In this document: piece after piece, positions 23,996 through 35,110 of the stretch | How the letters are laid out: the number at the start of each line of letters is the position of its first letter | Numbering within the stretch: position 1 is the first letter of the stretch | Source: Amaurobius ferox | Lineage: Eukaryota > Arthropoda > Arachnida > Araneae > Amaurobiidae | Assembly (NCBI GenBank): GCA_951213105.1 | Contig: OX578138.1 | Span: 66,674,037-66,738,036, forward strand | Reading direction: 5' to 3' | Length of the DNA: 64,000 nucleotides | Translations under genes and position numbers: made by a program | The notes under the pieces: model-generated | What the model was told of the DNA's origin: nothing | What the model saw: the letters and a program-made list of their open reading frames with translations, nothing else | Database searches by the model: none

Positions 23996-25899
23996 TTATG
24001 ACTTCATGACGTTCTGAATGATGTAGTTCATCCTGATGAATGAAATAAAGAATGTGTGAATAAAAAAGGGCCCGAATTGAAAGAGACTGTCATGGAGAGA
24101 AAATAGGTTAATCACTTGAGACCAAGAAGTTTCAATCATAAAAGGAGGAAAACTTGAAGATCTCGGAAAACCTTGTAGCTCCAATGATATTATTATGATC
24201 TTAAGATTTAGAATTCAAGGCTCGAGTTATTTCCTGGGTATCATGAGTGCCCATAGAGGGAGGACACTTGCCCCCCCCCCTTTCTGGACGTTCAAAATAA
24301 CAGAAGCGAAATTCAAGCTAGTCGATGTTATGCGTTTTATTCTTGAGTTTACTTCACTCTCATCCCCTGGAAAAAAATTCTATGGGAGCTCATACTGGGT
24401 ATGACTTTAAAAGTAATTCTTCTGAACCAAAAAATATACAAAGTTGATTCTTTCTAAAGTATTTCATGATCCCACATAAAGAACCAAGCTAGATAAAACC
24501 CTTGTTTAATTTCCTCGAGAAAATATGTAAATTTAATTCTCATGTGAGCTAGGTGGTAGACAAAATAATAAAACACTTTATGCGCAGAAGTAAGCATAAC
24601 GTGTTAATTTTTCCCTACCTGTGTGAATAAGAATGTCAGGTAGATGAACTATCAGTACCTGTCGATATGGAAGTCATTTTTATCCTGGTCTATACGTTCA
24701 AGGTTCCATTTCAGCGGAAACAAATGCACTTGGTTTAACCCCCTTCCCCTTTTCGTATGATTTTCGATATTTCTAATTCTTCTTTTGTATTTCGCAAGTT
24801 GATTCATCTTGGGCAAACGAAAGTTTGTCATAGCCAGAAATCACACTAAAGGTAAGTGTCTGGGTCATCTAAACTGCTAATCCTGTCAAATATTGATAAA
24901 TTGTATGTTCTGGGATATACTTTGATTACATATTTTCCTTGTTTGTACATTGGAATTGGAAGTTTAGTTTGTACATTAGTCTGTCCAAATCATAAGTCAA
25001 TATCGAAATAAGTATCCTAATTATTGAAACTTAGAATCCTGGTAGATATTGATAAGTTTAGTGTTGAGGAATTTCTTCAATTTACTTTTATAGTTTGTGC
25101 ATTGGACGCCAAAATAAAAGTCTGTCTTAACTAGTAATGGAAATCAAGACAGTTTAGGCCTTTATCAACTAAACTGTCAAATCAACTAAACTGTCAATCT
25201 TGTCCTGATATAAGTTTAAAATTCTAAGGGATTTCTTCTGTTATGGGGCATTATGCAATGTAGTTTCAATATAGATTATTATGATTAAAATGTAGATAAT
25301 TATGATTTTTGTGTTAGTTACTATATTTCTTATGTATCCATGAAGATATTAAGATTGTTTTAACCCAATGAATTTGTATCTATAATTTTAGAGTACACTA
25401 TATTTTATACTCACGAGGCAACAAGATAATATGTTTTACAAAACTTATGATCCTGCAGATTACAGAAAGTTATCCTGCGCTGCAGTTAAAGGCTATTCGG
25501 TGCTGATGGACATAAATAAGAGCAAAACCAGTCAATTTATAATGGTGGGATTCTACTTCGAATATGGGAACACTGGAAGTGATATCATACGCTTTAGAGC
25601 CTACTAACCTACTTAACTATATTAATCGCTGGTTTTGTAATAGTAAGCTTTCCTAAACTCCTACCATCATATTATTCAGAGTGCATAGTTTTCAATTATA
25701 TTGATATTAAAACATTATATAAAACTAGACAACTAGACATTGCAATAGCGCTTTTTCTCTTTCTCAATGGATAGTGGCCAAAAATGTGTCACTTAAGCAC
25801 TTAATAAAAGCTCTGAATATAAAAAACCGTTTGAAATTAAATGACGCATATTTTTAAAAGGCAAAATGGTGTAAATGTTTGAAAACCTCTTTGTATATC
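23996..25899. other. Non-coding DNA; poly(C) dispersed repeat near 24225-24300
   Basis: The segment 24240-24300 (GTGCCCATAGAGGGAGGACA then CTTG and a C-run) resembles 37555-37600 and 51050-51095, an unclassified dispersed repeat with a G-rich arm before a C-rich arm. A 71-codon open frame at 25392-25607, preceded by TATAATTTTAG, is described in the findings. Otherwise the interval is AT-rich. Confidence 0.4.
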
Positions 25900-26380
25900 A
25901 TGACCTTTAATTCGATTTTTTTTTTTAATTTTTGATATTTTCGTTGATTTGGAAGCCTAGACGGATCGAATGAGACCAAAACTTTAATTCTGGCCCAAGC
26001 AGCAGCGCTCGACCATTCTGAAAAAAAAGAGTTATATTTTATTTTCCTCACCATTCCTTTGTACCGTCACCCCTAATTCCAATTTTTAAAATATTAGATT
26101 TTCCCTTTGACCTGGAAGCTAAGACAGATTGAAATTGAATGAGACCAAAACCAAGATTCCGGATAAAGTAAAAGCGCTCGATAATTAAGAGAAGAATTTT
26201 GAGGTTTTTCCTTTTATTATTATTCTATTTCACCCCTTCCCCCCCCCCCCTCCCCCCAATTTGAATTTTTAATATTTCAGATTTTTTCCCTTGGTTTCGA
26301 ATCTGATACGGACGAAATGACACCAAAGCAAAGATTCTAGCTATAGTAGAAGTATTCGATAATCACCCCCCCCCCCTCAC
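25900..26380 (+). repeat. Three or more units of the tandem repeat also found at 18440-18690
   Basis: Landmarks recur: TTTTCGTTGATTTGGAAGCC, GGATCGAATGAGACCAAAAC, GCGCTCGACCATTC and CCATTCCTTTGTACCGTCAC plus CCCTAATTC. The third unit carries long poly(C) runs (26227-26256, 26366-26378). The units are about 140-170 bp. Confidence 0.7.
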
Positions 26381-26520
26381 TCACCCCAGTACATAATATA
26401 TAGTTGCATAATCAATTACTGACTAGATATTTAATGCAATCTCTCTTTCTAGCAACAAACTCTATTTTATAGATGGTATATAATTTAACACACTGTATGA
26501 CTCATTATTTTTGTTCAAAG

Positions 26521-26696
26521 GGGACAGCAGATACGCCACTGCATCCGAAGGATCTAAGGCTCCTCCCGCCGATACCACGACTACTCCGCCGTCCGAGTCC
26601 GGCATGTGCGTCGTCCGGACGCAGGAAGACACGGAGCCGACGCCACCCCCTCGCAAGACATCCGCGAGTCCGGCAGTCGCCACTATCATGGACGTG
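26521..26696 (+). CDS. Candidate internal exon of an unrecognised gene (partial)
   Basis: A 176 bp GC-rich island stands out sharply from AT-rich flanks. It is bounded by an acceptor (TTATTTTTGTTCAAAG, AG at 26519-26520) and a near-consensus donor (GTG then GTGAGT at 26697). The best frame enters in phase 1 and leaves in phase 0. It gives about 58 residues from GDSRYATASEGSKAPP to SPAVATIMDV and is rich in Ser, Thr and Pro. In that frame 40 of 58 third positions are G or C, as expected for coding DNA. No domain, membrane segment or catalytic motif is present. The composition suits a disordered linker or cytoplasmic tail. Because of the GC content, other frames and the opposite strand are also open, so the frame is not certain. 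No partner exon was found, which implies introns of many kilobases. Confidence 0.55.
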
Positions 26697-26952
26697 GTGA
26701 GTCGAGTTTCTTGAAATTTGGTTACATCGAATGCGGCTTGGAATGCTTTAATGAGGTCTCCACCTCCTTTCCGAATCGCATTAAACTCAGCGTGCACGCT
26801 TCACGCTAGTTTTAACATTATTTTACTTCGAGATCAAGTGTTCTACTATTTTCTATGTCGCCACTGGTAGTGATATTTTTTTAACAATTATTTTCATACA
26901 GATGATTCATACGCTTGCTTTGACACACAAATTTTTCTGATTTTAATTGGCT

Positions 26953-26956
<4 letters not shown>
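26697..26956. other. Presumed intron sequence after the candidate exon
   Basis: Begins with the GTGAGT donor. GC content falls to background within about 150 bp. No other feature is seen. Confidence 0.4.
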
Positions 26957-27211
<255 letters not shown>

Positions 27212-27317
27212 CCTCTATATGTCTTAATTTCTTATTTTTCTTTGTATTTTGTAGAAAATTTTGGAATAGTGTATTATGAGTTACTACATACATTCTAACT
27301 TTGGATTTACTAATTTA

Positions 27318-27650
<333 letters not shown>

Positions 27651-27966
27651 GTGCTATTGCTTAATCTGAAACAGGCATTTGTTTGGGTTAATTAGAATTA
27701 AATACTCAGACCTGAAGATGAATTTAGTTCTGATTAATCATCGAATTTGGGACGGTGCTGTTCTTTTCTCTTATCGGCATTGTGGCCGTGAATTTGCTTC
27801 TATGGTGATGTTAATATTACCTGAATTGTTTTTTTATTTTTATTTTTTTATTTTTACATAATTCTTATTATTACATATTTCAAATATATATATATAGATA
27901 TATATTTTATTCTGTGGGTGTTTTAAAAAGTTAGGTTTATCGTGTTACATTTTCTTACTTTTCGTT

Positions 27967-28111
<145 letters not shown>

Positions 28112-28789
28112 ATAGAATAGAAAGAAGTTGCAACTCAATCCTAACTTTAAAAGATGCCTACATAATAAAAAGAAGTATTAAATAGAGAATCATCAATCAA
28201 ATGGGAAAAAAAAATGCAAATTACTAGTCATTAAACTAAAGATAATCAACAAATATCAATGGAATGGAATCGATAATTGAAAAACAAATAAAATCTGAGC
28301 GTTAAAGCTATACACGTGGATAAGCGCTAGGCCTAAATAAATGAATTGTTCATTTTGAAAAAAGACTTCGTCAGGTCCAAGTATTTAATCAAAATGAACA
28401 GAAATGTGTGTTTCTGATATTAGAGATAGATGATATCTATAAACTCTAATAACTTGGACAGCACACATAAAGATAGAAAAATAATAAAGGAAACAAGAAT
28501 ACCTGGAATAAAAAAACTGCAAATGTGCTAACCATTGGAGCCCAAAATGAAGAGACCAGTGTTGCCAGTCGCAAAGTTTGAAAGTAGAGATCCACTGTTG
28601 CCAATCGTGTGAAACAAATAACAGTACTGCGAAAAGGAAATAAAAGATGATATTCTTCAATAAGAGCTACAAAATAATCGAAAACAGTTAGGCTAATATT
28701 TAAGGGGATGTAAATACTATGTGATGTTAAATCAAGAGAATGTTGATGTCTGGCCAATATAAGATACAAAGAAGATAATTCATGAATAT
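28112..28789. other. Non-coding DNA, possibly 3' part of a reverse transcriptase element
   Basis: This lies downstream (on the - strand) of the reverse transcriptase fragment at 28790-29162. It contains CCTGACGAAGTC (- strand, about 28366-28377), similar to the CCTGAGGAAGG motifs at 6540 and 19849. Frames of 91 and 107 codons on the - strand show no recognisable domain. Confidence 0.3.
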
Positions 28790-29161
28790 TCAGCTAATCC
28801 AAACTTCTTAACAATATCATTTACTAAATATGCTGGATATTTATATAACTTGCTGGTAATTTTTAGATTATTTATATGCTAAGCATGAAATTTTTTATCT
28901 GATAATCTATAAATTCTAAAAAATTGATTAAGGTAATATTTCTAAACATTTGAATCGAATTGCAGAAATTAAATGGTAATATTTCATTAATGTTGAAATT
29001 AAAATATTCTTTTTTATCATATAAATTAGTAACAATTCCATGAGTAGGTTCAATAATTAGATTTAAATCCAAAAAATTAATATTATTACTAATAGTAGAT
29101 TCATTAGGAATTAATTTCAAATTATCTGGATAGAAATCTATATATTTGACATAATTTTCAG

Positions 29162-29162
<1 letters not shown>
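28790..29162 (-). pseudogene. Penelope-like reverse transcriptase fragment (broken)
   Basis: On the - strand, the frame ending at 28872 reads NINFLDLNLIIE, a short variable stretch, then LYDKKEYFNFNINEILPF. This matches the FLDL...LYDKR-DF-F-I block that I recall near the C-terminal part of reverse transcriptases in Penelope-like and related invertebrate retroelements. After a frame change the homology appears to continue as ITSKLYKYPAYLVNDIVKKF (about 28795-28860), which fits the following helical region. The upstream catalytic palm (YADD-type) is absent: upstream the sequence runs into (TA)n and (GT)n tracts. It is a short dead fragment with at least one frameshift. The exact clade is uncertain. 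Confidence 0.55.
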
Positions 29163-29233
<71 letters not shown>

Positions 29234-29246
29234 TGTATATATGTAT
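29162..29246. repeat. (TA)n/(GT)n compound microsatellite
   Basis: TATATATATA, then about 55 bp of GT repeats, then GTATATATG. It sits at the 5' break of the reverse transcriptase fragment. The HTHTHT frame through it is an artefact. Confidence 0.95.
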
Positions 29247-29440
29247 ATACATATTCAAAAGATTTTAAGCAGGGATGGAACTTTAACTTGCACTTTGTAT
29301 ACCGTGAAGTAATGAGGATTTTGTATGCGAGGTGAAATATTTATACAGAATCTATTCATTGAGTTGTACAGACCCCCCCCCCCCCCCATAAGTTTCGTAA
29401 TGTTTAGCTTCATGTATTATTTTATTTTTTATAGTTTAAG

Positions 29441-29748
29441 TTTTAAATAAATATTTTTTTTTTCAAATGGCAGAGAATAAGACATACATTATATACAAAC
29501 AGAATAAATATCCCGAACATATAACATGAACAGTCAATGTCTCCTAAATAATGGCCAGAGCCGTGAACCTGTTAACCGTCACATAACGTTGCCCCAGCGC
29601 ACCAGTGGGGGTCGGAACACACAGCGCCCAACATTACAACATCCATGTCCGCAGGTGGGACTCGAACCCACAACCCGGCAACCGAGCGATCACAAGGAAA
29701 CACCTGCCCTTGACCGCTTGACCACCGCGTCGACTTTTAAATAAATAT
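29441..29748 (-). mobile_element. Second SINE family: tRNA-derived, poly(A)-tailed, with 14 bp TSD
   Basis: Element 29455-29734 is flanked by perfect TTTTAAATAAATAT copies (29441-29454 and 29735-29748). On the - strand it starts GTCGACGCGGTGGTCAAGCG (A-box region). The B-box GGGTTCGAGTCCC is at about 29657-29669. About 190 bp of unrelated body follows, then a tail of about 10 A. It shares no body sequence with the (CAA)n-tailed family. The acceptor stem is only partly paired, so it is not a functional tRNA gene. The 72-codon + frame over it is an artefact. Confidence 0.85.
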
Positions 29749-30065
29749 GAGTGACAAAAGAATTTGTCATAATCACATATTCCTAGCACTATGAATGCAT
29801 GTCGATAATTGCAACTGTTTGCTGGTATAAGTCATGGGTTCCCAACCTGGGTGATACTACCCACTAGGATGCGATTTCACTAAGGGGGAGATATGTTTTA
29901 ATAGGACCTTTCTGCCGAGTGGGTTAGTGGTTGGGGCGTTTTCATGTTCTAAAAATGGCGTCTTCTTAGCTTCTGTTAACAATGAAATGAATTCCAATAT
30001 TAATTTACGTTTTAAATGAGATATAATATAGGTTTTAAAGAAAGAAAAAATATCCTGTTATTACA
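29749..30065. other. Non-coding DNA
   Basis: TGCCGAGTGGGTTAGTGG near 29911 resembles an A-box region of a tRNA-derived element but has no B-box partner. Nothing else is seen. Confidence 0.35.
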
Positions 30066-30377
30066 CAATAAAAAAGATGGGCGCGGTTGTCCATTGGTTA
30101 GCGCGCTGGAGTTGCACTCGGTAGGCCCGGGTTCGATTCCAGCCACTGCCAAAACTGCCGCCGTGTTCATGCGGAGTACGATCACGTTAAACATGTGGGT
30201 CCGAAAGTCCTTCCGAGAGGTTGGTGGTAGGGGAAGGAGGGTACGGTCCCTGTGGATGCCTCCCCCACTGGGTTCCGGTCTGAATTGGGTGGCACTTCCC
30301 GACCGTCCAAACAGTTACCTTACACCTTTCTGGTAGGTCGGACGGTCTGGGTTTCAACAACAACAATAAAAAAGATG
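30066..30377 (+). mobile_element. Full-length tRNA-derived SINE with perfect 14 bp TSD
   Basis: Element 30080-30363 (284 bp) is flanked by CAATAAAAAAGATG at 30066-30079 and 30364-30377. The head is GGCGCGGTTGTCCATTGG with A-box TTGGTTAGCGCG; the B-box GGTTCGATTCC is at 30130-30140. The 3' hairpin is GACCGTCC/GGACGGTC, and the tail is CAACAACAA. It is the best reference copy of the family in this window. Confidence 0.93.
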
Positions 30378-31821
30378 TACGATGACGCTCTACTTCTCCT
30401 CCCCCACAAAAGCCACTTAAAATCCCCCCTTTTTGACTTGATAGTGCTCTTTCATTGGATACTTCATAGCCAACCATCAATTGTTAATCTGGCAAAGAAC
30501 AAACACTAAAGTTCCAGCAGAACAGGCGATATTGCCATCTTTCGAATTCAAAAAAGGGATGGCTTTTGATTTGATAAACATTAAATTCTAGCAGAAATGT
30601 CATTATCGCCGATTCAAAATTCAAAAATCAATGGCCTATTTAGGCAAAAAGATTAAAAGGTAAGCAGAATTGGCTACGACAACGGCAAATTTAAACTATG
30701 TCTATTCTGTGAATAGCGATTCAATTCGCCCGGTGCAGTTTTCGAAGTATCTTATTATTTAAAATTATCTTGCTGTAGATACCTATATTTGCTAAAAAGT
30801 GTCCCATTTCACTCTTAAGGGAAGTACTTCAATGGGGGTTGTAAAATACTCCCACAGCTATAGCGACACCAGTCTATAATAATATAAGAAGATGGATGTT
30901 TATTTATCTGTTTATTAGTCAAGTTGTTTATTCCTCTGTTGGCGGCGTAGCTGAAAATCTGAAGGGACCATAGCTATGAAATTTGATATAGTCATAGTTA
31001 AAGTCAAGTCTCGATTATTTTATTCGAATTAGTTTTTTTTTTTTTTTTTAAATAAAGACCAATTTTGAACAATTTTTACGCAAATTGGTTTCTTAGCGAC
31101 CGAAAATACTATCACAGTCTTTATAATTTATGATTTGTTTATGGGATCATCAGAAAGAACGGAATCCATTAATCAATAAGTTCATTTTTAAAATAATATT
31201 TTAACATGACTCCAAAACACGTATTTGCGCGATTTATACTCGAGAATAGCTTAAATTTCACTCCCCTCACTTAAAGTACAATTTTTCTTTTTGTGATTGC
31301 TAGTAGTTTCATTAAATACGAGTATTGAAAACGTAGTTTTACTTATTGGGAACGTAATGCAGATATTAAACAAATTTAATTCCCCAATACCCCCAATTAA
31401 TAAAAATAAGTAGATACAATCCCTAGGCTTATATTCTATTAACTATCGCTCTCCCACCCAACACCACCACCACACACACATAATTTTAAACATTTCGCAA
31501 ATTTGATCATATCTCAGTTTCTAATTATGCTATAGCAGAGATATATACTTCTTAGCTTGAGCTAACCAAAGGCCACATACTCGAATTTCGTGACTCTCAG
31601 CATTTATTTTAGTCATATCACTCCCTCGCCGCGGGTGCATTACGCCCGCGCAGCGGGCAGCAACGGCTCATTTATTCAACTATTTAGGTCATATTATGCC
31701 CGCGGAGTGACATTTTTATTTTTTGTTCTAAGCGAGCGTATCCTTAAAGCGTTATTTGGATTTCAAAAATTTGCCATATGTTCTGGTGTACCATTATTTA
31801 GAGATTTGCATCTTAAATCTC
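30378..31821. other. Non-coding DNA
   Basis: AT-rich with a T-run at 31036-31049. A palindromic GC-rich segment at about 31620-31715 carries repeated GCCCGCG words. No supported gene. Confidence 0.45.
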
Positions 31822-32513
31822 AAGCAATACCGTAGGGAATGGGACAGCCAGTGGCCCTGGATGACCCGAGTTCGATTCCTGCTCTGCTCAAATTGTCTCC
31901 GTATTCACGCGGAGTATGGTCACGTTCTATATGTAGGTCCGTAAGCCCTCCCGAGGGGTTGGTGGTAGGGGAATGAGGGTATGGCCCCCTGTGGATGCCA
32001 CCCTCACGAGGGAGGGGTACCGTTTAAATTGGGTGGTACTTCCCGGCCGTCCAAACAGATACCTTACCGTAGATATCCAATATAATAGATACCGTACATT
32101 TTCTTCCAAAACGATCCAAAGATCTTTCTTAGGTGGGTTGAGCCTAAACAGTAGCTTTTCCGAATGACCCCCTACTTCCTTGAAGTAATTAAAAAAGGAT
32201 ATCGGCACTTATAATCCGCATGCGTGGTTGACGCTCAAATTCCATTAGCGTATGATAAGAAGACATAGACATGAAGTGATTAACAGTTAACGAACAGTCT
32301 GTCAAAAGTAGTAGCCAATTAGAGCAGATTTTTGAAACTTTCTCCGTAAAACCACGAGGTCAAAGTGAGAGTCCAGAGTGAGATGTTACCCCCCAGACAT
32401 CTAGCATTCGAAAACATTCGAAACATCCATCTACTCTTTTGGATATCTACGTACCTTACACCTTCGGGTAGGTCGGAGGGCCTGGGACAAAGAAGAAAAA
32501 GAAGCAACACCGT
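31822..32513 (+). mobile_element. tRNA-derived SINE interrupted by a nested element
   Basis: The SINE body lies at 31834-32067 and 32460-32501 (about 276 bp net). It is bounded by AAGCAATACCGT (31822-31833) and AAGCAACACCGT (32502-32513), a 12 bp TSD with one mismatch. The B-box GAGTTCGATTCC is at 31868-31879; the A-box region is partly deleted. The tail is AAAGAAGAAAAAG-like, not (CAA)n. This copy is more diverged than those at 21886 and 30080, so it is older or from another subfamily. Confidence 0.82.
32068..32451. mobile_element. 384 bp DNA element (13 bp terminal inverted repeat, 8 bp TSD) nested in the SINE
   Basis: The ends CGTAGATATCCAA (32068-32080) and TTGGATATCTACG (32439-32451) are perfect inverted repeats. 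TACCTTAC occurs on both sides (32060-32067 and 32452-32459). Removing one TACCTTAC plus the insert restores the expected SINE order. An 8 bp TSD is typical of hAT and P superfamilies; the terminal sequence alone does not decide. There is no transposase, so it is a non-autonomous element. Confidence 0.85.
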
Positions 32514-34159
32514 GTATTTGTGGCAGTATTTTATAAAAGAAATAATAATAAAAAAAAAACTCTTATAGAAATCAGACTAGGCATTTTAAAAGTAAAGTTA
32601 TCAAACATCATCTCTGATGTTTATTTAACATGTGTAATTAAAAACAATCCACTGGAACGCATAAAAGCATTGTTGAACTTTGCTTGTGATTTAAAATTCG
32701 TGAAACGTGCAATTGGAAGCTTAAACTAATACTTTTGCCATCTTACAATATTCAGTTTTATTTCTTTCATCTTCTAACGTACTTAGCAGCTAATATACAC
32801 AAACTGACGTGGCGGTGAATCATTAACCTTGTAAAAATGCTGTTTAGTACTGCTAAATAATTGCACAAACGAATCAGAAAGATGCAAAAGGACGAATTTA
32901 CCCTAATAGCATCCTCTTCTGCATGTCATCATGCATTAACTTCTAAATTATCCCCCCCCCCTTTATTTATTTATTTTTTTATCTATCATTCATTATTACA
33001 AACACTATTACGAACCGACGTCGTGACTTCTCCAAACTGCAGCATGACTCGACCGGCTTTATTTCAAAGATTTTTCCCAAACACGTGTGCAGGGTACAGA
33101 TTTGCTTCAGCGGAAAAAATTAGAATGCCAGGCATTGAAGCATTCTATATAGCGAGTGGCCAGTTGCTATTTTACCTAAGTCACGATTGTAATTGAACGA
33201 GGGAGCGTGGGGCACAAGAGAAGAACAAAAGAAAAGGAATCATTTGAAAGGCATCATTCGAAGGTATATTATTGATTTCGAAATCAATTGCAAGACGAAA
33301 GTGGATGGTTACAGGATGGGACGTCGTTTGCAAGATGTCTACACGTCAGGTGAAATTAATTAAAATGGCTATTGTTGCAGAGTAACCGCAACACGGATCA
33401 GTTGCGTAGCCTGGGTTTTTTTTTCTGTTTTTTTTAGGGGTCGTGACCCCTATTGACTGATCTATTAAATTGGTTTTTGATTTGATCCACATTAACTGAT
33501 TCTACTACTGTAAACTGCGTCCGCCTTCGATCGCCTGCACTCCTTTTTCGGAGATACTATAGCTGCGACATCGTGGCTGTTATTTCGGGAAGAATTTAGT
33601 ACAATTATTTTCTGGGGGCGGGTGAAAGTCAAATCTTTGATTCCCTGTCATTTAAGATTTGCAAAATTTGAGACATTTTTAAAAGCGATAAGTTAGTTCA
33701 AAATTTTCAAGAGTTTAATTTTCAAACATATATATTTCAATAACGAGAAAGAGACATCGATACACCAGCTAGAAATTATACTGCATAAACACACACACTG
33801 CTATCGGGATATCTGATATTCTTTTGCAGCGAATAATTGACTACAGTTTGAAAACTAAAAAACTTGCTATATGGAGCAATCGCGTAAATTTCTATGGTGA
33901 TTGACATTTTCAACCTTACTACACAATTTGTCCTAAATTTATAAAAAATAGAGCCAATACTTCTACTGATTGCAAACACTTATTCGCAATTGAATAATAT
34001 GTCACTTTCAAACGCCTGCTCGCATAAATTAGCTATTACCTAAATGAACTGGTAATATTGCTTCAAGTAGTTGAATTATAATGCAACTACTTGGAAGAAC
34101 TACTTAAAGTAATTGTATTATAATATAAACTCTTCCAATCAATCAAGGTATACAATAGA
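32514..34159. other. Non-coding DNA
   Basis: Poly(C) at about 32951-32960, T-runs at 33417-33440, and frames of 111 codons or less without resemblance to known families. AGGGGTCGTGACCCCT at about 33436 is a near-palindrome. Confidence 0.45.
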
Positions 34160-34290
34160 ACTTTTAAAAAAAACCTTGCAGCCCTAGCAAGGGATAAAAC
34201 TTCGAATATCCGTTCTGGCCAACCGCTGCTCTGGCAATTAAATTACTGAGACGGAATTACAAATTCTTATAGTCGAAGTGGAGGCTACAT
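34160..34290 (-). mobile_element. Degenerate tRNA-like repeat, copy 1 (flanking the minisatellite)
   Basis: CCTTGCAGCCCTAGCAAGGG, then ATAAAACTTCGAATATCCG and TTCTGGCC resemble 34993-35040 (CCTTGCTGTTCCAGCCAGGG and ATCGAACCGCGAATCTTCG). The second copy has a B-box on the - strand (GGTTCGATCCC); here it is decayed. Confidence 0.4.
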
Positions 34291-34339
34291 TCTCCTCACT
34301 CTAATGTCTTATTGAAAAACAACTTGAAAATTTGACTGA

Positions 34340-34800
34340 CCACCTTCCATTTTTACTTCTGGTTAGTCTCCTGATACTATTTTTACTTCTGGTTAGTCTT
34401 CCGTCATTTTTACTTCTGGTTAGTCTTCCGCCATTTTTACTTCTGGTTAGTCTTCCGCCATTTTTACTTCTGGTTAGTCTTCCGCCATTTTTACTTCTGG
34501 TTAGTCTTCCGCCATTTTTATTTCTGGTTAGTCTCCTGATACTATTTTTACTTCTGGTTAGTCTTCCGTCATTTTTACTTCTGGTTAGTCTTCCGCCATT
34601 TTTACTTCTGGTTAGTCTTCCGCCATTTTTACTTCTGGTTAGTCTTCCGCCATTTTTACTTCTGGTTAGTCTTCCGCCATTTTTACTTCTGGTTAGTCTT
34701 CCGCCATTTTTACTTCTGGTTAGTCTTCCGCCATTTTTACTTCTGGTTAGTCTTCCGCCATTTTTACTTCTGGTTAGTCTCCTGATACTATTTTTATCTG
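34340..34800 (+). repeat. 27/30 bp minisatellite with higher-order pattern
   Basis: Sixteen units ending in TTTTTACTTCTGGTTAGTC. Most are 27 bp units headed CTTCCGCCA; two are 30 bp units headed CTCCTGATACTA, each followed by a CTTCCGTCA unit and then a run of CTTCCGCCA units. The order 30-mer, GTC variant, GCC variants occurs twice, so blocks were duplicated as a whole. All unit lengths are multiples of three, so a 175-codon frame of LPPFLLLVS repeats stays open. There is no start context, splice site or homology, and I regard it as non-coding. Confidence 0.92.
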
Positions 34801-34969
34801 CTTACGTAGCTTTTACGTACTATTTTTATCTGCTTACGTCAGCTTATCTGCTTACGTGATAGTTGGCCTCCTGATTTGAAATCGGAGCTTAATATCACTG
34901 AGCTTAATACGCATACTATTCGTTCTAGGGTCACTACATCATATAACACTAACCTGCACAGATGATTTG

Positions 34970-35110
34970 TTCTGGGACTATTGTAAAAGACCTTGCTGTT
35001 CCAGCCAGGGATCGAACCGCGAATCTTCGTACTGGCCCAAATGAGATACTGGTATGGTATTGCCATTTATTATTGTCGAATTGGACTCTGCAAACTGAGA
35101 CATACTATAC
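34970..35110 (-). mobile_element. Degenerate tRNA-like repeat, copy 2
   Basis: The - strand contains GGTTCGATCCCTGGCTGG with a good B-box (about 35006-35016). It is related to 34160-34290 and lies about 810 bp from it in the same orientation. No TSD was identified. Confidence 0.45.

Noticed and set aside
28872..29258. Intact 128-codon gene on the - strand
   Set aside because: The N-terminal third is a translated (GT)n/(TA)n tract; the rest is a truncated reverse transcriptase fragment.
30080..30160. Functional tRNA gene
   Set aside because: A- and B-boxes are present, but the tRNA fold is incomplete and the sequence continues into a shared 3' body with a TSD; it is a SINE head. The same applies to 13401, 21886 and 29650.
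34332..34859. 175-codon membrane-protein-like ORF
   Set aside because: Pure 27/30 bp minisatellite with no homology, splice or start context.
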